This document shows, piece after piece, positions 34,263 to 43,397 of a stretch of 43,397 nucleotides of DNA. Under the pieces are notes generated by a model. It saw only the letters and a program-made list of their open reading frames with translations. It was not told where the DNA came from and made no database searches. Made by a program: the position numbers and the translations under genes. The DNA is from Terriglobia bacterium. GTDB lineage: Bacteria > Acidobacteriota > Terriglobia > UBA7540. Where the stretch lies: the NCBI GenBank assembly GCA_030040995.1, contig JASHOS010000116.1, positions 1 through 43,397 of the forward strand, written 5' to 3'. Within the stretch, counting starts at the first letter, position 1. Each line of letters opens with the position of its first letter.

Positions 34263-35663
34263 TTATCCGCCATCTCGCAGGCTGGCGAGTTTATTCAGGC
34301 CGTTGAACGCCGCTGCTTTGTAGCATTCCGCGAGCGTCGGGTAATTGAAAACAACATCCACGAAATAATCGACCGTGCCCTTAAGAATAAACACGGCTTG
34401 CCCGATGTGGAGTAATTCGGCCGCGCCCTCGCCAATAATATGAGTTCCCAACAGCTCCCGTGTTTCACGATGGAAGATGAGCTTCAGACGGCCAGTTGTG
34501 TCCCCTCGAATCTGCCCGCGCGCGATCTCACGGTAATAAGCAATACCCACTTCGTACGGCACATCCTCATTAGTAAGCTGCTCCTCCGTTTTGCCAATGA
34601 AAGAAATCTCGGGAATTGAATAAATTCCGTAGGGATAATTGGCCGGATTCGAGTGGACGGGCAGCCCCAGCGCCCGGCCGGCGGCGATGCGGCCCTGTTC
34701 CATCGACACGGAGGCAAGACTGGGAAAACCGATGACGTCTCCAACAGCATAGATATGCGGCTGCGACGTGCGGTACTCGGCATCAACGGCAATGCGGCCG
34801 CGCGCGTCGGGAGTGATGGATGCGGCAGGCAAGTTCAGCTCATCGACATTGCCAACACGTCCTACGGCGTAGAGAAGGGCATCTCCCGAAATTTTCTTGT
34901 TGCTTTCCAGGTTGGCGACAACTTTGCCATCGCGCGTCTCTTCCACGCTCTGAACCTCTTCATTGAGACGCATAATCACGCGGCGGTCACGCAGGTGATA
35001 AGAAAGCGCTTCCACAATTTCGGCGTCGGCAAATTCCAGCAGGCGCTGCCGCTTTTCCACCAGAATTACGCGAACGCCTAACACGGCGAACATGCACGTG
35101 TACTCGACCCCAATCACGCCCCCGCCCACAACGATAAGGGACTTCGGAAGATCGGGCATCAAGAAAATCTGGTCGCTATTGATGATATTGCGGTTATTGA
35201 GAGGCACTCGAGGGGAGATTGCAGGCTTCGTGCCGGTGGCGATAATGAAAATCTCGCCCGTGTATTCCGAAGTGCCCCGCATGCCGGTTACGCGCAGGGT
35301 TTGCGGGTCCAGAAATCCCGCCGTGCCGTGAATCACATCAATCCCGTTGCGGGTGAGCTGAGCCTCGGCAACATCGACTTCGGTCTTGATGACATGCTGG
35401 ACGCGGAACGCGAGATCCGCCATGGTGATCTTGTCTTTGACGCGGTAATTGGTCCCGTAAACGTTCTGATACTGATATCCTGACAGGTGAAGGACAGCCT
35501 CCCGCATGGTCTTACTGGGAATGGTGCCTGAGTTGATGCAAACCCCGCCAATTTCCTGCTGCTTTTCCATCAACGCGACACGCTTGCCGCACTTCGCAGC
35601 CTGAATCGCTGCCCGCTGCCCCGCGGGTCCCGAGCCAATTACAATAACGTCATAACGCTGCAT
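34263..35663 (-). CDS. sthA: Soluble pyridine nucleotide transhydrogenase, SthA-like
   Basis: The 466-residue flavoprotein has IGSGPAGQRAAIQAAKCGKRVALMEK (FAD), then GGVCINSGTIPSKTMREAVL, where the second redox Cys of related disulfide reductases is Thr. This loss is typical of SthA, which moves hydride between NADPH and NAD. A second nucleotide site is VVGGGVIGVEYTCMFAVLGVRVILVEK. The C-terminal interface domain has YGIYSIPEISFIGKTEEQL and THIIGEGAAELLHIGQ. It is first in the run with ROK kinase, rpiB and tal-pgi, linking it to NADPH balance of the pentose phosphate pathway. Other group members (lipoamide dehydrogenase, mercuric reductase) are unlikely without the CxxxxC pair. Confidence 0.88.
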   Translation of the reverse strand: MQRYDVIVIGSGPAGQRAAIQAAKCGKRVALMEKQQEIGGVCINSGTIPSKTMREAVLHLSGYQYQNVYGTNYRVKDKITMADLAFRVQHVIKTEVDVAEAQLTRNGIDVIHGTAGFLDPQTLRVTGMRGTSEYTGEIFIIATGTKPAISPRVPLNNRNIINSDQIFLMPDLPKSLIVVGGGVIGVEYTCMFAVLGVRVILVEKRQRLLEFADAEIVEALSYHLRDRRVIMRLNEEVQSVEETRDGKVVANLESNKKISGDALLYAVGRVGNVDELNLPAASITPDARGRIAVDAEYRTSQPHIYAVGDVIGFPSLASVSMEQGRIAAGRALGLPVHSNPANYPYGIYSIPEISFIGKTEEQLTNEDVPYEVGIAYYREIARGQIRGDTTGRLKLIFHRETRELLGTHIIGEGAAELLHIGQAVFILKGTVDYFVDVVFNYPTLAECYKAAAFNGLNKLASLRDGG

Positions 35664-35795
35664 CTCATAACCTCAAAGTGAGACGGCCCTGAATTATGAA
35701 TTATCAATATATGAATTGTGAACGCCTGCCGCTCGCCCCGTCTTGGGCGAGAGTGACGCGGTGAAGCAGCGATGTAACGCCTCGGTTTCAGGATC

Positions 35796-35842
35796 GTAGC
35801 GCCACTGTCCTGGTGGCAAGTGCCGAAAAGATGCCGGCGCTA
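35796..35842. repeat. GTAG...CTA double-hairpin palindrome, copy A
   Basis: GTAGCGCC at 35796-35803 is mirrored by GGCGCTA at 35836-35842. Inside lie two small stems, GCCACT/GGTGGC and GCCG/CGGC. The layout matches the elements at 37451-37515 and 43249-43301. Confidence 0.45.
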
Positions 35843-35870
35843 TAGCGACCGGCGGGTGCCGGGCAGTCTC

Positions 35871-37352
35871 TTACTCGGTTTCGCAGACAATCCGAGTAAG
35901 TGTTTGGAAGTGGTATCCCATAATGGCGAGCGTCATGGCGGTGTCGAACGTTTTGCGATAGCGGAGGGCGGCTTTCGCCACGAATTTCCAATAACTCGTC
36001 CGCGCTTCGTCCAGCACGCCCTGCTTGACTACGGAGCGTAACACGGCCATATAGTCGGCAAAGACACGAGGCCGGTGGTTCGGGTGGTGATACCGGTCGA
36101 GGAAGCGAAGCACTCGCTCATAGTACGCCTCCGGAGCGTAGATGCGGCGCAAAATCTCACGATAGCCTTGAACAAGCCGTTGCGTGTTCATCTTAGGAAT
36201 GAAATTGAGGTGCAAGTCCATGTTGTCGCCATGCCCCTCGTCGATAATCCGCCCTTCTTTCTTTAGCCGCCTGAAGAGTTGCGTATTGGGAAGGGCAAGC
36301 AATAAGCCAACCATGGCCAGCGGAATGGCGCTCTCCTGGATGAACCGGACCTGACGATCAAAAATATCTTCTGGATCGTTGTCAAAACCCACAATGAACC
36401 CCGCCATCACTTCCAGGCCGTAGTCCTGAATGCGGTGAACGCTCTCCATAAGGTTCTTGCGGGTGTTCTGCATCTTCTGGGCTTCTTTGAGACTCTCTTC
36501 AACCGGCGTCTCGATACCCACAAAGACGCGCGTGAAGTTGGCTTCCTTCATCATCTGAAGCAATTGCGAATCATCAGCCAGGTTTACGGAAGCCTCGGTG
36601 AAAAAACTAAAAGGTCTGCCACGGCGCTCGTTCCATTCCTTCAGGACCGGAAGGAGTTCTTTCACTTTTCTCTTATTGCCGATGAAGTTGTCATCGACGA
36701 TAAAAACGGAGCCGCGCCATTTGCGATCGTAAAGCTGATCCAACTCTGCCACCACTTGATCCGGCGTCTTGGTTCGTGGAACGCGCCCGTAAATTTCAAT
36801 GATGTCGCAGAACTCGCAGTTGAAGGGGCAGCCACGGGAATACTGGATCGCCATGGCGCTATAATGCTTGGCATTGATGAGACTGAGATCGGGCAAGGGC
36901 GTCCGGTCAAGTCCGGGCAGGCGGGGCGGCTTGTAGGAAGGCTTTGGGTCGCCGCGTTCGAGATCCGCCGCCAGTTCCCCGATGAGCTCTTCAGCTTCTC
37001 CGTAAACCACGGAGTCAGCATGCCGCGTTAGCTCTTCAACGCTGGTAGTGACCGGCCCGCCCACGACGGTCCGCAAGCCGCGGGCGCGGCAACGGTCCAG
37101 CATCTCAATTATTTCCTGCCGGTGAATGATCATGCCGCTCATCATGACCACATCGGCCCACTTCAGATCGTCATCCGTTAAGGAACGGACGTTCGTATCA
37201 ATCAGGCGCTTGTTCCAGCTCGCGGGCAGCATGGACGCCACCGTCAAGAGTCCGAGGGGAGGATAAGCAGATTTCTTCCCCTCGATCGGCAAAGCGTGCT
37301 TGAAGCTCCAGTATGTGTCTGGGAACCGCGGATACACGAGTAGCGAGTTCAT
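35871..37352 (-). CDS. B12-binding radical SAM protein with DUF4070-type C-terminus
   Basis: The start is ATG 37352 after GGAGAG. Residues 1-140 form a B12-binding-like domain (PLGLLTVASMLP, ADVVMMSGMIIHRQEIIEMLDRCR). The radical SAM core carries the 4Fe-4S site in YSRGCPFNCEFCDIIEIYGRVPRTK, followed by FIVDDNFIGNKRKVKELLPVLKEWN and FFTEASVNLADD. The C-terminal DUF4070-like region includes GIETPVEESLKEAQKMQNTRKNL and VGFDNDPEDIF. This group includes HpnP-type hopanoid methylases and other methyl or ring-forming enzymes. The product cannot be named without a search. Neighbours (phosphatase, sthA) give no clue. Confidence 0.85.
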   Translation of the reverse strand: MNSLLVYPRFPDTYWSFKHALPIEGKKSAYPPLGLLTVASMLPASWNKRLIDTNVRSLTDDDLKWADVVMMSGMIIHRQEIIEMLDRCRARGLRTVVGGPVTTSVEELTRHADSVVYGEAEELIGELAADLERGDPKPSYKPPRLPGLDRTPLPDLSLINAKHYSAMAIQYSRGCPFNCEFCDIIEIYGRVPRTKTPDQVVAELDQLYDRKWRGSVFIVDDNFIGNKRKVKELLPVLKEWNERRGRPFSFFTEASVNLADDSQLLQMMKEANFTRVFVGIETPVEESLKEAQKMQNTRKNLMESVHRIQDYGLEVMAGFIVGFDNDPEDIFDRQVRFIQESAIPLAMVGLLLALPNTQLFRRLKKEGRIIDEGHGDNMDLHLNFIPKMNTQRLVQGYREILRRIYAPEAYYERVLRFLDRYHHPNHRPRVFADYMAVLRSVVKQGVLDEARTSYWKFVAKAALRYRKTFDTAMTLAIMGYHFQTLTRIVCETE

Positions 37353-37450
37353 TAAGCTCTCCATCACCCCAAACAGTCAGATTACACTTCTAGCCTGTAG
37401 CCTGACAATAAAAATCGGGGATAGCTTTGTAATGCCTCAGTTTTGTTCTC

Positions 37451-37515
37451 GTAGTGCCGGGCCTCAGCCCGGCATCTGGCCAAATGCCGACCCCGCTTGG
37501 CGGGGTCGGCGCTAC
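37451..37515. repeat. GTAG...CTAC double-hairpin palindrome, copy B
   Basis: The two inner stems are perfect: TGCCGGGC/GCCCGGCA (8 bp, loop CTCA) and GCCGACCCCGC/GCGGGGTCGGC (11 bp, loop TTG). GTAGTGCCG and CGGCGCTAC form the outer ends. It lies between the phosphatase stop and the radical SAM start, so it may also act as a terminator. Confidence 0.6.
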
Positions 37516-37546
37516 AAAGCGGGCGAGACCAAGAGTGAGGGATTGC

Positions 37547-39199
37547 TCAGGGCGGCGTAAACTGGAGGAGCGCCACCGTGACATCATCAGCCTGCGGTGC
37601 TGAACCGACGAAGCTCTCTGCCGCCCTGACGATCCTCGCGCAAACATCAGCAGGCTCGGCCCCTTGGGGCGCAGCGGTCAAAAGGATCTCCTGAACGCGG
37701 GCCTCGCCGAGCATCTCGTGGGCCTCATTTTGGGCTTCCGTCAGGCCATCGGAGAAAACGAGAATCTGGTCGCCCGGGTGAAGCTGGAGGCTGGACACGC
37801 CGAATGTGGCATCCTCAAACATCCCGAGGGGAAAGTTGGGGAAATCCAGCGATTCCACGGTTCCGCCGGCGTGCAGCACAAATGGGGGCACATGGCCGGC
37901 ATTGACAAATTGAAAGCGTCCTTCCCGATCCAAGACGCCATAGAACAGTGTGGCGTACATTTGCGGGGGCGTTCGATCGTACAGGAGGGAGTTGATCCTC
38001 CGGAGCAGTTCTTCGAGCGACAAATCAGCCGCGGCCAATGCTGAGAACGCTCCCTGCAGCGTCATAGACATCATGGCGGCTGGCAGACCCTTGCCCGACA
38101 CGTCCGCGACCACAAGGCCAACACGTCCTTCGGGAAGCGCCACAACGTCATAGTAATCGCCACCCACTGTCCGGCACGGCGTGGTCACCGCGTGAATGCG
38201 GAAGTGCCCGGCCTGAGGCAGGCTACGGGGAAGCAAACTCTGCTGAATAGTGCGCGCCACATCCAGATCGTGCCGGTTACGTTCCTGCTCCCGCGCCACC
38301 CGGATGAGGCTGGCGTTCTCAATGATCATGGCGCTCTCTACCGCCAGAGTATCGAGGGCCTGGCGGTCCAGGCGAGTCATCATGGCGTTCGCGCCACGGC
38401 TCTCGAGGTATAGGGCGCCGAGCAGCTTCGGCTGTGTATAAAGAAGCGTTTCCCCGCCCCGCTCCGCCATGGGAAGCTTTTGAAGCGGGAGGGCCAAAAT
38501 GCCCTGCCGCCCCGGCTCCAGGGCTTCCGCCCCATACGCGGTACGCCCGTCCCCGAATTCCTCCAGAATCACCTCTTCACGCCGGGTTTCCATGACGCGG
38601 CGCACCACTGCGAAAGCGTCGTCCCCCTCATCAAGCGCCAGATTCGCGCCCGAACGCGTCCGGGCAATACGCAGACGAGGCTCACCCTTATCTCCGGCGA
38701 GGAAAAGAATCCCACGCTCGGCATCAAAAAGCTGCAGCGCCGAATCCACCACTGCCGTCAGGATTTCATCGAGAGCCGCGGCGCGATGCAGCATCTGAGC
38801 CAACTGCAGCAACAGATTTAAATGCTGCAGGCGCGGGGCCGCAGTTTCGGGAGTCTTCTCGATTTCTTCAAGCAGGCTGGCAAGGCCGGAAGGCTCGGAC
38901 CGGAAGGTGAGACGATATGCGTCCGTCACTCCCAAGCCAATGCGGTCGCCGTCGCGGAGAAGGCAGCGCTCCACGCGCTCGCCATTGAGGTACGTGCCGT
39001 GACGGCTCTCGATATCCTCCAGAAGAAAGCCCCTCGGATCGCGAACGATCCTGGCGTGACGCCGGGAAATCCGGGTATCAAGGAGAACAAGATCGTTATC
39101 TGCCTGGCGTCCCAGCGTAAAAGGAATCTGCGCAATTTCCACTTCACGCTCATTCCCTGATGCGTCTTGTACAACCAGCCGCGCGCCGCTTTCAGGCAT
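37547..39199 (-). CDS. FHA-GAF-PP2C (SpoIIE/RsbU-type) serine phosphatase
   Basis: The 550-residue product has three domains. Residues 20-105 are FHA (FTLGRQADNDLVLLD, SRRHARIVRD, HGTYLNGERVE), which binds phospho-Thr. Residues 130-300 are GAF (AAALDEILTAVVDSALQLFDAERGILFL). Residues 330-548 are the PP2C_SIG phosphatase (TPCRTVGGDYYDVVALPEGRVGLVVADVSGKGLPAAMMS, NAGHVPPFVLH, FSDGLTEAQNEAHEMLGE), with Asp metal ligands in GGDYYD, VADVSGKG and FSDGLTE. Such enzymes act on anti-sigma antagonists in partner switching, but no anti-sigma gene lies nearby. A small-molecule signal could bind the GAF domain. Confidence 0.9.
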   Translation of the reverse strand: MPESGARLVVQDASGNEREVEIAQIPFTLGRQADNDLVLLDTRISRRHARIVRDPRGFLLEDIESRHGTYLNGERVERCLLRDGDRIGLGVTDAYRLTFRSEPSGLASLLEEIEKTPETAAPRLQHLNLLLQLAQMLHRAAALDEILTAVVDSALQLFDAERGILFLAGDKGEPRLRIARTRSGANLALDEGDDAFAVVRRVMETRREEVILEEFGDGRTAYGAEALEPGRQGILALPLQKLPMAERGGETLLYTQPKLLGALYLESRGANAMMTRLDRQALDTLAVESAMIIENASLIRVAREQERNRHDLDVARTIQQSLLPRSLPQAGHFRIHAVTTPCRTVGGDYYDVVALPEGRVGLVVADVSGKGLPAAMMSMTLQGAFSALAAADLSLEELLRRINSLLYDRTPPQMYATLFYGVLDREGRFQFVNAGHVPPFVLHAGGTVESLDFPNFPLGMFEDATFGVSSLQLHPGDQILVFSDGLTEAQNEAHEMLGEARVQEILLTAAPQGAEPADVCARIVRAAESFVGSAPQADDVTVALLQFTPP

Positions 39200-39201
39200 C
39201 G

Positions 39202-39930
39202 CTAATTGACCCAGCGATCGCGATCATTCTTTCTATCCTGCTTGCGCATGTAGACCTCGAACCGCTTCCGCAATCGCGCCCTTCGCCAATCGTCATAATG
39301 GCGTTGAAACCGGCCGGGGAAACTCAGTCCCCGGATATAAATGTATCCGAAAAGCAAGCCGCCCAAATGAGCGACATGGCTGATTCCTGAGCCGGGCTGG
39401 GCGATCTCGCTGAAGAATTCGACGACCCCAATGAAGAGGACAAACCACTTCGCTTTGACCGGAATCAGCATGTAGAGGTAAATGAGCCGGTCGGGAAACA
39501 GGAGGCCGTAGGCAAGCATGATCCCAAAGAGCGCGCCCGAACAACCAATCGTCATGACCGGGCTGCCAGGGCTTATCAGCACGTCGATGATGCCGGCGCC
39601 AACTCCAGTGAAAAAGTAGAAGAAAACGAACTGGCGGCCACCCCAGAGATTTTCCAGATCCGGACCAAATTGCCATAACACGAACATGTTGAAAATGATA
39701 TGGAAAAACCCGGCGTGCAGAAAAAGGTAAGTCGCGAGCTGCCATACGTAGAGATCGTGAGTGACCGCGTAGGGCGAAAGCCCAAACTCGTAATACGGAA
39801 AGTACCAGTGAGCAAGTTGCGCTGGAAAATAGGTGAGAACGAAAGCAATTGACGTGATGAGAAGAAGCGCCTTGACCGCCGGAGTCAGGCGCGGAAAAAA
39901 ATAGCGCGCGTATTCGCGGTAGCGTGCCAT
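39202..39930 (-). CDS. Rhomboid-family intramembrane serine protease
   Basis: The 242-residue product has about six transmembrane segments. The catalytic Ser131 is in TIGCSGALFG (GxSG motif) and the catalytic His188 in HVAHLGGLLFG. HAGFFHIIFNMFVLWQFGPDLE contains the conserved HxxxN and WR-like loop residues. Rhomboids cut other membrane proteins within the bilayer. The C-terminal tail is charged (RARLRKRFEVYMRKQDRKNDRDRW) and probably cytoplasmic. The gene ends 3 nt before the phosphatase start, so the two are likely in one operon. Substrates are unknown. Confidence 0.9.
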   Translation of the reverse strand: MARYREYARYFFPRLTPAVKALLLITSIAFVLTYFPAQLAHWYFPYYEFGLSPYAVTHDLYVWQLATYLFLHAGFFHIIFNMFVLWQFGPDLENLWGGRQFVFFYFFTGVGAGIIDVLISPGSPVMTIGCSGALFGIMLAYGLLFPDRLIYLYMLIPVKAKWFVLFIGVVEFFSEIAQPGSGISHVAHLGGLLFGYIYIRGLSFPGRFQRHYDDWRRARLRKRFEVYMRKQDRKNDRDRWVN

Positions 39931-39960
39931 GCTTTGAAGCGTACCATAAGACGGAGACTT

Positions 39961-40410
39961 TCAGCCGGCCAGCTTAGCACGCACCTTCTCGCTAAGCAGC
40001 TTACCGTCAACCGTTTTTCCCGCGAGCTTGGCCATGGCTGCTTTCATGACTTTGCCTACATCCTTAGAACTCGCCGCTCCACTTTCCCGGATCGCTGCCG
40101 TCGCTGCCTCCTCTATCTCGGCTTCCGTTGCAGCGGTGGGCAAATAGGCCTCGATCACCCCGATTTCCGCCAGCTCTTTGGCGGCCAGCTCGCTGCGGCC
40201 TCCCTGCCGGAACATCTCAGCGGCCTCACGCCGCTGTTTTACCAGCATGCGAAGCACGGCTTGCGCCTGCTCATCTTCCAAGGGTCTGCCGGTCTCGACC
40301 TGTTTTAGTTTCAGCGCCGTCTTCATCATTCGCAGGACTCCGAGCTTCACGGCTTCCTGACTCTTCATTGCGCCGATAATATCTTTGTCAATTTTTTCGG
40401 TTAGCATCAT
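39961..40410 (-). CDS. GatB/YqeY-domain protein
   Basis: The frame extends to 40572 but the family starts at MMLTEKIDKDIIGAMKSQE, so ATG 40410 or 40407 is the start. The product is then about 149 residues, the normal YqeY length. The segments SQEAVKLGVLRMMKTALK, AEMFRQGGRSELAAKELAEIGVIEAYLP and KDVGKVMKAAMAKLAG are typical. YqeY resembles the tail domain of GatB and is thought to bind tRNA, but its role is not established. The upstream extra part of the frame overlaps the repeat-rich gap before ligA and should be ignored. Confidence 0.88.
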   Translation of the reverse strand: MMLTEKIDKDIIGAMKSQEAVKLGVLRMMKTALKLKQVETGRPLEDEQAQAVLRMLVKQRREAAEMFRQGGRSELAAKELAEIGVIEAYLPTAATEAEIEEAATAAIRESGAASSKDVGKVMKAAMAKLAGKTVDGKLLSEKVRAKLAG

Positions 40411-40634
40411 ATTGATCCGAGCCTTGAAATTTCGGCAGAACCCCCTCACCCGCCTGCGGGCAGGAGCCGCTCCGTCGCTGAAGCTCTGGAGCGTAAGCGA
40501 CCTTCGGTGGGCGCAGGCCCAGCTCGCGCCGGCTGGAGAAAGCGTCGGCCGCGAGCCACCGTCTCCCACCAAGGGGGCGAGGGCAGGGGTTCTTTTCTTA
40601 GTGTTTCTCAGGCCGAAGGCGCCAGGTGGCGAGC

Positions 40635-43397
<2,763 letters not shown>

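Overview
The window looks like a chromosomal segment of a soil-type Acidobacteriota or a close relative. This is an inference from gene content and style: moderately GC-rich, long FtsX-type permease, ASPIC/UnbV and WXXGXW proteins, a bifunctional transaldolase/glucose-6-phosphate isomerase, many short palindromic intergenic repeats. No rRNA or marker gene was available to fix the taxon.

Region 1 (1-9.3 kb) is accessory. A secreted MORN/BNR-repeat protein and a Tat-signal rotamase/VCBS/UnbV protein are each cut by an identical 121-bp MITE-like element in opposite orientation. Removing the element plus one TA restores one open frame in both genes. Between them on the minus strand lies a membrane DUF3179 protein with an in-frame TGA where the family has the first Cys of CxxC, so it reads as a selenoprotein (UxxC). 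A SCO1/SenC-type copper protein follows the UnbV gene.

Region 2 (9.3-13.5 kb) is gene-sparse. It holds a PIN-domain toxin with a small upstream partner, an orphan NarL/FixJ response regulator and an AhpD-like peroxidase with a normal CxxC.

Region 3 (13.5-19 kb) is a complete selenocysteine locus: selC (tRNA-Sec, UCA anticodon), selD, selA and selB on the plus strand. A convergent AhpD-like gene downstream carries an in-frame TGA in a CxxU motif. Both TGA codons are followed within 15-16 nt by a 6-bp hairpin with a G in the first two loop positions, the form expected of a bacterial SECIS. The window therefore holds the Sec machinery, two probable users and a Cys paralogue. selD has no standard start codon; a well-placed Shine-Dalgarno sequence points to ACG.

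Region 4 (19.3-28.2 kb, mostly plus) holds an ABC permease, a VOC ring-cleaving dioxygenase overlapping an alpha/beta hydrolase (MhqO/MhqD-like pair), hslV-hslU with an extended -10 promoter, an Fn3-type lipoprotein and a WXXGXW-repeat protein.

Region 5 (28.2-42.7 kb, all minus) is mostly housekeeping: an SDR epimerase; a sugar-phosphate/NADPH run (sthA, ROK kinase, rpiB, tal-pgi); a B12-binding radical SAM enzyme; an FHA-GAF-PP2C phosphatase; a rhomboid protease; a YqeY-like protein; and ligA. Double-hairpin palindromes bounded by GTAG...CTAC recur in its gaps.
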